Assembly: GCA_041476565.1 (NCBI GenBank)
Contig: JBGOTQ010000124.1
Location: 1 to 18,894 of the forward strand
Direction of reading: 5' to 3'
DNA from: DATKMG01 sp041476565
GTDB lineage: Bacteria > Acidobacteriota > Terriglobia > Versatilivoradales > Versatilivoraceae
Length of the DNA: 18,894 nt
This document shows, one piece after another, positions 8,797 through 16,509 of this stretch. Numbering within the stretch: the stretch's first letter is position 1; every line of letters starts with the position of its first letter. The notes below the pieces were generated by a model. That model searched no databases. It saw only the letters and a list, made by a program, of their open reading frames with translations, and was not told where the DNA came from. A program made the translations under genes and the position numbers.

Positions 8797-8961
8797 TCAA
8801 CTCTTTTTTGAGGTCACCGCGAAAAAGGAGCCGTATTGCTGCTCAACTTTCTTGCTGCGGCACTTCGGACAGGCAACTTTGGACTTGTCATGCACAGACA
8901 CGGTCATGGTGAGCGTAAACTTTTTCTTGCAGTTCTGGCACCTGTAATCGTAGACCGGCAT
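8797..8961 (-). CDS. FmdB-family zinc-ribbon small protein
   Basis: A 54-residue protein of the FmdB/putative regulatory zinc-ribbon family. It begins MPVYDYRCQNC, the classic family N-terminus, and has two CxxC knuckles (Cys8/Cys11 and Cys31/Cys34) for one zinc ion. I chose this start over the longer reading from 8994. The longer form adds 11 unrelated residues, whereas this ATG has an aaagga ribosome-binding site about 8 bases upstream. The family's role is not settled; it was named from a formamidase/amidase regulator. The gene is odd in its position: it lies on the opposite strand between hutU and hutI and splits the hut cluster. Confidence 0.88.
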   Translation of the reverse strand: MPVYDYRCQNCKKKFTLTMTVSVHDKSKVACPKCRSKKVEQQYGSFFAVTSKKS

Positions 8962-9057
8962 TAGCTTTGTCCTTTCCGTTAAGCGATCTGGCAATGCCAG
9001 ACAACTGCATTCCTGCAGGCTTGAGATTCAGGGCTCTTGAGCAGGACGGCAGTTCCG

Positions 9058-9069
9058 TGGCAATTGCCA
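9058..9069. promoter_or_regulatory. 12-bp perfect palindrome upstream of hutI
   Basis: TGGCAATTGCCA is a perfect 12-base dyad 32 bases before the hutI ATG. It lies in the 140-base divergent space shared with the fmdB-type gene, a typical place for an operator. No regulator gene lies nearby, and I see no second full copy upstream of hutH. An operator role is inference. Confidence 0.35.
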
Positions 9070-9101
9070 TCTAGTTTAAGCAAAAGGACCATCTTGAGTC
9101 A

Positions 9102-10388
9102 ATGAGCAGAAGAACTCTGATAGCGCCTTGTTCGCAACTGCTGACCCTGGCAGGGAGTTCCGGGCCGAGGCGAGGGGTCGAACAGGGGAAGCTTGAAGTC
9201 ATCAAGGATGGGGCTATCCTGATCGAAGGTGACACCATCAAATGGGTTGGCTTATCTCAAGACCTTCCAACCACAGCGGCCGAAGCCCCGACTGAAAGGA
9301 TCCTTGCCGGGGGCTGCGTGGTGATGCCTGGCTTCGTCGACAGCCATGCTCATCCTCTATTCATGCAGTCGCGTGCTCATGAATATGAACTTCGCATCCA
9401 GGGCAAAAGCTATCAGGAGATTGCCGCCATGGGTGGAGGTATTCTAACCAGTGTGGCCGCCGTGCGAAACGCTTCCCTGGAACAATTAGTGGAGGTATCT
9501 CAAGCAAGAATCCATCGCTTTCTGGAACATGGAACAACCACGTTAGAAGCAAAAACTGGCTATGGATTGGATCTGGAAAACGAGATTAAGATGCTGGAGG
9601 CCATTCAAAGGTTACAGGCGACGACGCCACTGGAGTTAGTTCCAACTTTCCTGGGGGCCCATGAAACCCCGCCTGAATACAAATCTCGCAAAGCTGACTA
9701 CGTGCGGCTCCTGGTTGAAAGAATAATCCCGGAAGTATCGAAGCGTGGGCTGGCTGAATTCTGTGATTGTTTCGTGGAACCTGGGATTTTCGAGTTGGAC
9801 CAGGCTGAGGAAATCCTTCGGACTGCTAAGCGCCATGGTTTGCGGCTGAAGCTCCATGCCGACCAGTTGTCGCATTCCGGGGCGACCTTGCTCGGTGTCA
9901 AACTCGAGGCTGTTTCTATCGACCATCTGGAACAGATTTCTTCGCAGGAGATCCAGGCCTTGGCCCAGTCATCTTCGTTAGCTACGCTGCTACCGGGATC
10001 AGTGTTCCATCTGGGAGCAGAGCATTATCCACCGGCACGAGCTTTGATTGAGGCTGGAGTACCGGTGGCCCTGGCGACAGATTTTAATCCGGGGTCTTCT
10101 CCCACTGCCAGCATGCAGATGATCCTCTCTCTGGCTTGCACTCAAATGCGGATGACCCCGGGTGAGGCCATCGTGGCGGGAACCATCAATGCTGCCCATG
10201 CCCTTGGCCGGGCTGACCGAATCGGGTCTCTGGAAGCAGGCAAGCAAGCCGATATGTGCATCATGGCAGTAGCAGACTATCGGGAACTCCCCTACTGGTT
10301 TGGAATGAACCACTGCAGGATGACCATCAAGAAAGGACGAATTGTTTATCAAAGACACCATGAAAACGATTGTCGAATGCGTTCCTAA
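9102..10388 (+). CDS. hutI: Imidazolonepropionase
   Basis: Third step of the hut pathway: hydrolyses 4-imidazolone-5-propanoate to N-formimino-L-glutamate. It is a metal-dependent amidohydrolase of normal length (428 aa). The metal-binding motif SHAHP gives His82 and His84. His252 (LKLHADQLSHSG) and Asp327 (ALATDFNPGSSPT) are the later ligands or catalytic residues of the family. EAKTGYGL (149-156) is the usual substrate-site segment. A weak aaagga lies 13 bases before the ATG; no better in-frame start exists. The last 29 bases overlap the start of the formiminotransferase gene, so the two are translationally coupled. Confidence 0.97.
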   Translation: MSRRTLIAPCSQLLTLAGSSGPRRGVEQGKLEVIKDGAILIEGDTIKWVGLSQDLPTTAAEAPTERILAGGCVVMPGFVDSHAHPLFMQSRAHEYELRIQGKSYQEIAAMGGGILTSVAAVRNASLEQLVEVSQARIHRFLEHGTTTLEAKTGYGLDLENEIKMLEAIQRLQATTPLELVPTFLGAHETPPEYKSRKADYVRLLVERIIPEVSKRGLAEFCDCFVEPGIFELDQAEEILRTAKRHGLRLKLHADQLSHSGATLLGVKLEAVSIDHLEQISSQEIQALAQSSSLATLLPGSVFHLGAEHYPPARALIEAGVPVALATDFNPGSSPTASMQMILSLACTQMRMTPGEAIVAGTINAAHALGRADRIGSLEAGKQADMCIMAVADYRELPYWFGMNHCRMTIKKGRIVYQRHHENDCRMRS

Positions 10389-11877
10389 TTTCAGCGAGGG
10401 CCGGAACCGGGCCATTGTCGATCAGATCGCCAATGCGATTCGTTCCGTACCAGGACTCTGCCTCATGGACCTGGAGATGGATCCTGACCATAACCGCTCG
10501 GTCATCACGTTCGTGGGTGAAAAGGAAGGAATAGCCGAAGGAGCGCTCAGGGCCGTGGAGAAGGCCACGGAGTTAATCGATCTTAACCGGCACAGCGGCG
10601 CTCATCCCCGGATTGGAGCCACTGATGTAGTTCCATTCGTGCCGGTTCGCAATGCAACTCTGGAAGAGTGCGTCTCTATTGCCAGGACGGTTGGAGCAGA
10701 GATCTCCAGTCGCTTCTCCATTCCCGTGTACTTGTATGAAGCTGCCGCGACCCGACCCGATCGAGTTCAACTCGAAAACATTCGCAAGGGCCAGTTTGAA
10801 GGCCTCCGGGAGGAAATCCTTTCTTCGCCTGACCGCCTGCCCGATTTTGGCAAGGCCCAGGTCCACCCCACGGCGGGTGCCACCGTAGTTGGAGCTCGGA
10901 AATTCCTCATCGCTTACAACATCAATCTGAATACCGCCGATCTTCACGTTGCCAAACAAATTGCCAAGGCAATCCGTTTCTCCAGCGGCGGATTGCGCTA
11001 TGTAAAGGCCATGGGCGTGGAGCTAAAGGCCCGGAATCTCGTCCAGGTGTCGATGAACTTGACCGACTTTGAACTGACCCCACTCCATCGAGCCTTTGAG
11101 CTGGTGAAGCGTGAAGCTCAACGCTTTGGAGTATCGATAGCCGGCAGCGAGATCGTCGGCCTCATTCCTGGCCGGGCCATCGAAATGGCGGCGGACTTTT
11201 ATCTCCAGGTGGAAGATTTTTGCCCGGAGCTGATATTTGAAAACCGCCTGGCCCAGATCCTGGAAGCCTCCCATGACTTGGGCTCGATGCCACTTTCTGA
11301 ATTCCTGGGGGCGGTCGCGCGTGCCGAGGGGTTCCCGGGAGGGGGCAGTGTTGCCGCCTTGTCAGGGGCCCTGGCGGCGTCCCTGGGAAGGATGGTTCTT
11401 AGTTTCACTCTGAACCGGAAGAAATTCGAGACTCACAAAGACCGACATGAATCACTCCTTCAACAGCTCGAACGGCACGGGAGGGCAATGACCCAGGCTG
11501 TTGACCGCGATTCCCAAGCTTATGAGCAGGTCGTTGCAGTTCAACATCTCCCCAAAGACACGGAACAAGAGTCACAGTTACGCCAGCAGAAGATCCAAGA
11601 GGCTTTGGTCATGGCCACGGAGGTCCCTTTGGAAGTCGCCGAGGAGGCCCGAGCAATCCTCCAATGCCTGCTTGAGCTCCGGCCGATTTCTAATCCCAAC
11701 CTATCTTCAGACCTGAACACCGGTATCTGGATGGCATTGGCTTCGGCTCAAGGAGCGTTGGAAAACGTGGCCGTCAACCTGAAAAGCATACTGGATCCCG
11801 CCTTTGTCGAGCGAAACACCAGGCGGTGGGAGGAACTCAAAATCCTGTTGAAACAAATATGTGCGGAGAACTGCTGA
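10360..11877 (+). CDS. ftcD: Bifunctional glutamate formimidoyltransferase / formimino-THF cyclodeaminase
   Basis: Last step of this hut route. The enzyme transfers the formimino group of N-formiminoglutamate to tetrahydrofolate, releasing glutamate, and then deaminates formimino-THF to methenyl-THF and ammonia. Residues 1-180 are the formiminotransferase N-subdomain, starting MKTIVECVPNFSEG. HSGAHPRIGATDVVPF contains His82, the counterpart of the catalytic histidine of the mammalian enzyme. Residues 181-300 are the second transferase subdomain. Residues 310-505 are the helical cyclodeaminase (FPGGGSVAALSGALAASLG, then NPNLSSDLNTG with its conserved Asp). This start aligns with the family. 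A TTG at 10342 with a closer aaagga is an alternative that adds six residues. With this animal-type fusion no hutG or hutF is needed. Confidence 0.96.
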   Translation: MKTIVECVPNFSEGRNRAIVDQIANAIRSVPGLCLMDLEMDPDHNRSVITFVGEKEGIAEGALRAVEKATELIDLNRHSGAHPRIGATDVVPFVPVRNATLEECVSIARTVGAEISSRFSIPVYLYEAAATRPDRVQLENIRKGQFEGLREEILSSPDRLPDFGKAQVHPTAGATVVGARKFLIAYNINLNTADLHVAKQIAKAIRFSSGGLRYVKAMGVELKARNLVQVSMNLTDFELTPLHRAFELVKREAQRFGVSIAGSEIVGLIPGRAIEMAADFYLQVEDFCPELIFENRLAQILEASHDLGSMPLSEFLGAVARAEGFPGGGSVAALSGALAASLGRMVLSFTLNRKKFETHKDRHESLLQQLERHGRAMTQAVDRDSQAYEQVVAVQHLPKDTEQESQLRQQKIQEALVMATEVPLEVAEEARAILQCLLELRPISNPNLSSDLNTGIWMALASAQGALENVAVNLKSILDPAFVERNTRRWEELKILLKQICAENC

Positions 11878-11928
11878 CATTGTCTTCCGAGTGTAGACCC
11901 AGTTTGCTGCAATCCTAAAGGAGGTCGT

Positions 11929-13242
11929 ATGCAAAAGGTGAGGAAGGTCCTCAAACGAAAAAAAGAAGAGTATCGGATGCGTACCCACCTGATTCACGGC
12001 AGTTATGAAAGCCGCTATTGGGATTACGACCATCATGTCATTCCGCCCATCTCCTCTTCCACCACGTTCCGTCTCTCTTCAACCCATCGGGGAGCTCAGG
12101 GTTTTGTCGAGTTTGGATCCCCCGAGAGTCATCAGAAACACAAGGTCCCTATTTACATCTACGACCGATTGGACGAGCCCACCCGTGGTATGTTGGAGGA
12201 AAATCTCGCCTATGCTGAAGGCGGTGATGTAGCAGTGACCTTTTCCACCGGGATGGCAGCTGTCTCGGCAGCATTTGGAGTCACTGTGGCGACGGGGGAC
12301 GAAATTGTTTGCCACCAGGCCATGTACGGTTGCACCTATAGTCTGCTGGCCAACTGGTATCCCCGCTACAAAATTCCTGTCCACTATGCGGATCTCACCA
12401 ACCCGGAGAACCTTCTCCCCCTCATCAACTCCAAATCCCGGGTTGTTTACTTCGAGACTCCGGTCAATCCCAATCTCGATCTCATTGACATTCAGGCTAT
12501 TCGGAACATCCTGGACACTTTCAACCGGGACCGTCCTCCCGATCGGAAGATTCTCATAATCATTGACAACACCTTTGCCACTCCCTATTGTCAGCGACCA
12601 CTCCAGTTCGGGGCCGATATGGTGGTCTACAGTCTGACAAAGAATATCGGCGGATTCGGCACAGACATGGGTGGAGCCGTCATCACCTCTTCCCAGTTCA
12701 CCAATCATCTGATGCTCTATCGGAAGGACTTTGGAGGTGTTCTTTCATCGAAGAGTGCCTGGGCAATCCTGGTTTATGGTCTGCCGACGCTCGCAACACG
12801 AGTGATTAACCAGCAGAAAACGGCCCAAAAGGTTTCAGACTTCCTGGAAAATCACCCCAAAGTAGCCATGGTTCGGTATCCCGGCTTGGCGAGCTTCCCC
12901 CAAGCGGAGCTAGCCCGACGGCAAATGATCAACTACGATGGGAAGTTCTCTCCAGGAAGTATCATTTATTTTGTTCTCAAGGAGGAAGGTAGAAAGGAAA
13001 ACGAGGCGGCAGAGAAGTTCATCGATTACATCGCCGACCACTCCTACACAATTACCCTGGCAGTAAGTCTGGGACAGATCAAGACCTTGATTGAAAACCC
13101 CTTCTCAATGACCCACGCTGCCCTGCCCCCGGAACTCAAGAAAGACAAGGGTATCGAACCAGGAGGCATTCGGTTATCCATCGGCCTGGAAGACTGGCGC
13201 GACATTATCGAAGACTTGGGGCATGCCTTAGATCAGGTCTGA
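11929..13242 (+). CDS. Cys/Met-metabolism PLP enzyme, probable methionine gamma-lyase / cystathionine gamma-synthase family
   Basis: Fold-type I PLP enzyme of the Cys/Met metabolism family (437 aa). The cofactor lysine is Lys238 in YSLTKNIGG. Asp213 (IIDNTFATPY) pairs with the pyridine nitrogen, and Tyr78 and Arg80 (IYIYDR) are the phosphate-binding pair from the neighbouring subunit. YGCT at 133-136 carries Cys135, at the place of Cys116 of methionine gamma-lyase. This favours a lyase giving methanethiol, 2-oxobutyrate and ammonia over cystathionine synthesis. The segment after the lysine (GFGTDMGGAV) departs from the usual GHxD pattern, so the exact reaction is open. A near-perfect ribosome-binding site, aaaggaggt, sits only 4 bases before this ATG; Met17 (11977) is another possible start. 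It lies 51 bases after ftcD and is probably cotranscribed. Confidence 0.88.
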   Translation: MQKVRKVLKRKKEEYRMRTHLIHGSYESRYWDYDHHVIPPISSSTTFRLSSTHRGAQGFVEFGSPESHQKHKVPIYIYDRLDEPTRGMLEENLAYAEGGDVAVTFSTGMAAVSAAFGVTVATGDEIVCHQAMYGCTYSLLANWYPRYKIPVHYADLTNPENLLPLINSKSRVVYFETPVNPNLDLIDIQAIRNILDTFNRDRPPDRKILIIIDNTFATPYCQRPLQFGADMVVYSLTKNIGGFGTDMGGAVITSSQFTNHLMLYRKDFGGVLSSKSAWAILVYGLPTLATRVINQQKTAQKVSDFLENHPKVAMVRYPGLASFPQAELARRQMINYDGKFSPGSIIYFVLKEEGRKENEAAEKFIDYIADHSYTITLAVSLGQIKTLIENPFSMTHAALPPELKKDKGIEPGGIRLSIGLEDWRDIIEDLGHALDQV

Positions 13243-13271
13243 GGCAAGGGAATCTACAGAATTGTGGATCT

Positions 13272-13290
13272 CCCGGAGGACCGGGTTTTT
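13272..13290 (+). terminator. Rho-independent terminator after the PLP lyase
   Basis: The stem CCCGG (13272-13276) and CCGGG (13281-13285) encloses an AGGA loop and is followed directly by TTTTT (13286-13290). It lies 29 bases beyond the lyase stop and would end the hutI-ftcD-lyase transcript. The T run overlaps the first bases of the long inverted repeat that follows. Confidence 0.75.
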
Positions 13291-13362
13291 GGAGGGCTGA
13301 GCTCTGCGAAGCCGAGAACTTAACGAGGTCATTGTGCGGCCTCGCGGAGCTCGGCCCTCCAA
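13289..13362. repeat. Long inverted repeat (REP-like hairpin) before the RAYT gene
   Basis: Arms at 13289-13314 and 13337-13362 are 26 bases each and match as inverse complements at 23 positions. They enclose a 22-base loop. The outer part is TTGGAGGGC..GAGCTC..GCGA and its complement. Two of the three differences are C/T changes that keep G-U pairing. The right arm ends 15 bases before the RAYT start. Such hairpins next to a RAYT are the usual substrate of that transposase, so this is probably one REP/BIME-type unit of a family dispersed in the genome. I find no other full copy in this window. Confidence 0.8.
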
Positions 13363-13377
13363 GGATTATTCCCGTTT

Positions 13378-13866
13378 ATGAGGGTGTCCATGTATCCCCT
13401 TCCCTGTCGCCAACACCCTGCCCATCCGTCACCGATCATCTCGATGGACCGGCCAACTGTTATCTTTGTAACGGTTTGTGTTGCGGATCGACGAAACCTC
13501 TTGCCAAACTCGGCGGCTCACCAGTTGCTGACAGAAGCTTGGAAGAAGGCAGGGGCTTGGAAAGTCGGGCGCTACGTGATCTTGCCAGACCATGTCCACC
13601 TCTTTTGCTCCCCCTTCGATCCCAGTTTCTCCTTGTATCGGTGGGTCCATTTTTGGCGAAACGAGTTCACGCGGCAATGGCCAAACAAACTGGACAAGCC
13701 CATTTGGCAAAAGAACTTTTGGGATACTCAACTGCGCCGTGGCGAGAGTTATGCAACAAAATGGGAGTACGTACGTCTGAATCCACTACGGGCTGGCTTG
13801 GTTTCTAATCCCGATGATTGGCCATATCAAGGTGAATTGGAAAAGTTGAGCTGGATAGAAATCTAA
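13378..13866 (+). CDS. RAYT: REP-associated tyrosine transposase (IS200-like, Y1)
   Basis: Single-strand-acting HUH transposase of the RAYT group (162 aa). The HUH motif is His72-Val-His74 in LPDHVHLFCSP, and the catalytic tyrosine is Tyr131 in KWEYVRLNPLRAGLV. Other family marks are the IFVTVCVADRR strand, PIWQKNFWDTQLRRGESY and the C-terminal WPYQGEL. The length is normal and the frame intact, so it may be active. These enzymes are usually single-copy, are not flanked by IS200 ends, and process nearby REP palindromes, as the adjacent 13289-13362 repeat suggests. No clear ribosome-binding site is seen. Met5 or Met23 are other possible starts, and the conserved domain begins near Met23. Confidence 0.92.
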   Translation: MRVSMYPLPCRQHPAHPSPIISMDRPTVIFVTVCVADRRNLLPNSAAHQLLTEAWKKAGAWKVGRYVILPDHVHLFCSPFDPSFSLYRWVHFWRNEFTRQWPNKLDKPIWQKNFWDTQLRRGESYATKWEYVRLNPLRAGLVSNPDDWPYQGELEKLSWIEI

Positions 13867-13950
13867 GCCTGATAATGAGGGCCATGTACCGCTCCAAAAT
13901 GGGCAAAAGGCTTCACATCGATCAGCCCCAAGATGCGGTTTGGACTCTAA

Positions 13951-13965
13951 ACCTGGATTCCAGGT
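13951..13965 (-). terminator. Weak hairpin after maeA
   Basis: On the minus strand ACCTGG-AAT-CCAGGT forms a 6-bp perfect stem with a 3-base loop, followed by TTTAGAGT. It lies only two bases beyond the malic enzyme stop. The T run is short, so it is at best a weak terminator. Confidence 0.35.
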
Positions 13966-13967
13966 CG

Positions 13968-15674
13968 CTAGAGCGGCTGATAATCCGCATATTCGGGATA
14001 CCACATGGCCGAAGCCACCACGCGTTCGATTTGGTCATCCCGATAGGCTCGTCCTATTCCCTTGTTCCGAGCTTCTTTTACAACTCGGCAGGCGATCTGC
14101 CTCGAGGCGCTACGCAACATGGAAGCATTCGGATAGAGCGCCCCTTGCTCGAGTTGATCAGCAGGCACTACTTCGGCCAGGGCTTGTGCGGCGACCAGGA
14201 ACATTTCATCAGTGACTTCGCGGGCCGCACTGGCCATCACTCCCAACCCGACTCCAGGGAAAATGAACACGTTGTTGGCCTGCCCGATCAAACGGGTTTT
14301 CCCGTCATGGTTCACTGGCAGGAAAGGACTGCCCGTAGCGATGACCGCTCTCCCTTCAGTCCATCCCAACAAATCGGCAGGGTGAGCCTCAGTCTTGGAG
14401 GTTGGGTTGGAGAGCGGAAAGATAATCGGCACAGGAGTACATTGAGCCATCTCTCGAATCGCAGCTTCAGTGAAACTTCCGGGTGTGCCACTTGTGCCGA
14501 TGAGGAAGCTCGGTTTCACGTGCCGGATGACCTCTTCCAAGTTGTAGCGATCGGCACTTGGAAATCCGTAGCTGGCCATATCGCTGGTGCTTAAAGCAAA
14601 CTGCGTCTTGTCCTGGTCAAGAACCGATCTCCCTTCAAACACAAGGCCCCGGGAGTCTAGCATGGCGATCGACCGATGGATCAGCTCCCGGCAAGCCCCT
14701 TCTCGTTCCATGGCCAGGGCCAACAAACGCGCGATCCCGATCCCCGCAGCTCCTGCACCCAGGAAGACAAAACGCTGTTGACACAGAGGCTGCTTTAGAA
14801 TCCGCCGGGCTGCCAGGATACCGCCCAGTACGACCCCTCCGGTCCCTTGAATGTCATCATTAAAACTCGTGATCCGATGGCGATAACGGTCCAGGATGCA
14901 GATGGCATTATGCTGTTTGAAATCCTCCCACTGTAAAATGGCATGCGGAAAAACCTCTACCACACCTTCTACAAACGCCTCAATGAAGTCGTCATAGGCT
15001 GGACCACGCAGCCTGGGGTGACGATAGCCTACATAGAGCGGATCTTCGAGAAGTTCCTGGTTGTTGGTCCCCACATCGAGCGAGATGGGCAAGGTCCTGG
15101 CCGGGTGGATTCCTGCCCCGGCTATATAAAGAGAGAGTTTTCCGATCGGAATGCCCATTCCACCGGCCCCTTGATCCCCCAGGCCGAGGATTCGTTCATT
15201 ATCGGTCACGACAATCAGCCGGACCTGGTCTTGACGCGAATTGCTGAGTAATTGAGGAATCCGGCTGATGTCATCCGGAGTAATCCAGAGACCTCGAGGA
15301 CGGCGAAGGATATGACTGAATCTCTGGCAGGCTCTCCCCACCGTCGGTGTGTAGACGATGGGCATGAACTCATCCAGGTTCTCGACCAGGAGGCGGTAAA
15401 AAAGTGTTTCATTACGGTCTTGCAGTGCCGCCAACCCAATGTACTTTTCCAGATCGTCACTCTTGTCCCGAACGTGTTCCAGTTCCAATCCAATCTGTTC
15501 CTCGATAGTCAAGATCCGCGGTGGTAGTAAACCACGAAGACCAAACTGGTCCCTCTCTTCTTCAGTAAAGGCCGTGTCCTTGTTCAGCAGAGGCAGTTCG
15601 AGCAACTCGGCTCCCCTGTAGGGGATTCTGACTGTCTTGTTCGCACAGACGGCATCTGCTAATGCTGATATCAT
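13968..15674 (-). CDS. maeA: NAD-type malic enzyme
   Basis: Oxidative decarboxylation of L-malate to pyruvate and CO2 with reduction of NAD(P). The length (568 aa) is close to that of Escherichia coli MaeA/SfcA. Residues seen: Tyr108 in VYTPTVGRACQRFS, the RGLWIT segment, and Lys179 in GGMGIPIGKLSLY as the catalytic base. Glu250-Asp251 (LQWEDFKQHNA) and Asp273 (FNDDIQGTGG) are the metal ligands. The dinucleotide fold is at FLGAGAAGIGIA (304-315), and IGTSGTPGSF and FPLSNPTSKTE follow. The cofactor preference is inferred from overall similarity. A gaggag ribosome-binding site stands about 7 bases before the ATG. The gene is transcribed alone, convergent with the RAYT. Confidence 0.96.
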   Translation of the reverse strand: MISALADAVCANKTVRIPYRGAELLELPLLNKDTAFTEEERDQFGLRGLLPPRILTIEEQIGLELEHVRDKSDDLEKYIGLAALQDRNETLFYRLLVENLDEFMPIVYTPTVGRACQRFSHILRRPRGLWITPDDISRIPQLLSNSRQDQVRLIVVTDNERILGLGDQGAGGMGIPIGKLSLYIAGAGIHPARTLPISLDVGTNNQELLEDPLYVGYRHPRLRGPAYDDFIEAFVEGVVEVFPHAILQWEDFKQHNAICILDRYRHRITSFNDDIQGTGGVVLGGILAARRILKQPLCQQRFVFLGAGAAGIGIARLLALAMEREGACRELIHRSIAMLDSRGLVFEGRSVLDQDKTQFALSTSDMASYGFPSADRYNLEEVIRHVKPSFLIGTSGTPGSFTEAAIREMAQCTPVPIIFPLSNPTSKTEAHPADLLGWTEGRAVIATGSPFLPVNHDGKTRLIGQANNVFIFPGVGLGVMASAAREVTDEMFLVAAQALAEVVPADQLEQGALYPNASMLRSASRQIACRVVKEARNKGIGRAYRDDQIERVVASAMWYPEYADYQPL

Positions 15675-16056
15675 GACAGCTCTCCTCGGTAATGAGTTTG
15701 AAGATTTAATAGTTATGACTGAATTGCCCTTCAGGGTTGTGACGACTGCACTATCCCCCGGTGTATGAATTGTAATGAGGATCCCACCGCCGGAAGATGA
15801 CCAGCACCTTAATCAATCTCAAGTGACTGCCTTCTCAATTTACTACCCTCACCACAGCGCGAAGAAGCGACTCCCAGATCCCAATTTAATAAAGCAACTC
15901 CCCTGCCAGAGTCCTGGTCGGCACTTAATAATTTATCTGCAAGGCTCGTTAACTGCGGATGTTAGGCATAAATCAGAACTGCTCCTCACACCTGACGCAT
16001 ATTACAACCAAATCGTCGCTGCAATTGCCATTCTCATGCGCAGGCAGGGGAGGACC
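15675..16056. other. Intergenic region upstream of maeA
   Basis: 382 bases between the ricT stop and the maeA start, both on the minus strand. It must hold the maeA promoter unless ricT and maeA are cotranscribed. AT-rich bases at about 15690-15720 (minus strand cataactattaaatc) give a possible -10, but no good -35 is spaced correctly. The open reading frame on the plus strand from 15775 resembles no family I know and overlaps ricT, so I do not call it a gene. Confidence 0.4.
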
Positions 16057-16509
16057 TCAATTGAGCTGAGGCGGTTCGATCTGAACGAGTCGGGACTCCT
16101 CGAAGGTGTGACAGCAACGAAGCTTGCCACAAATCCCCGTGAGCCGGGAAGTGTCCTGGCAGCATCCGGGCTTTCTGGCAACCTTCAGGGAAACGGGTTC
16201 AAAATCGGCAAGAAATGACGCACAACAAACCGGGCGTCCGCAAATTCCTATCCCACCCAGCATCTTGGCGGCATCGCGCGAACCTATTTGCCTCATTTCG
16301 ATCCGGCAGTGCAGTGCCACAGCCAGAGTTTTTAGCAGTTCTCTAAAATCGACCCGGCCATCTGCTGTATAAAAGACGAAGGTTTTGCTTCCGTCAGGCA
16401 GCATCTGACTCTTAATCAGCTTCATTTGCAGCTGATGCTTCTCAATACACTGCCGCACAATAAGGAAGAGTTCCTTTTCGTTAGGCCTGCTGCTCTGGAG
16501 CTTTCTCAT
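16057..16509 (-). CDS. ricT: RicT/PSP1-family protein, core domain only
   Basis: Member of the PSP1/RicT (YaaT) family. In Bacillus subtilis RicT works with RicA and RicF in a complex with iron-sulfur clusters that influences RNA processing by RNase Y. The family core is very clear: YTADGRVDFRELLKTLA, then the segment RQIGSRDAAKMLGGIGICGRP, followed by the cysteine clusters CGRPVCC and CGKLRCC. Normal family members are about 270 residues or more. Here only 150 residues exist, starting at the helix before the core. The usual N-terminal region is not found upstream in this frame (a stop lies 10 codons before the ATG) or in the other two frames. It is either a naturally short member or a 5'-truncated relic with an intact core. 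No ribosome-binding site is obvious. Confidence 0.8.
   Translation of the reverse strand: MRKLQSSRPNEKELFLIVRQCIEKHQLQMKLIKSQMLPDGSKTFVFYTADGRVDFRELLKTLAVALHCRIEMRQIGSRDAAKMLGGIGICGRPVCCASFLADFEPVSLKVARKPGCCQDTSRLTGICGKLRCCHTFEESRLVQIEPPQLN

Noticed and set aside
13332..13808. Second frame of 158 codons across the RAYT region
   Set aside because: The RAYT frame carries the HUH and tyrosine motifs; this frame begins in the hairpin loop and has no conserved pattern.
15775..16218. Open reading frame of 147 codons on the plus strand upstream of the maeA start
   Set aside because: It overlaps 162 bases of the strongly supported ricT gene on the other strand, has no recognisable motif and no good ribosome-binding site.
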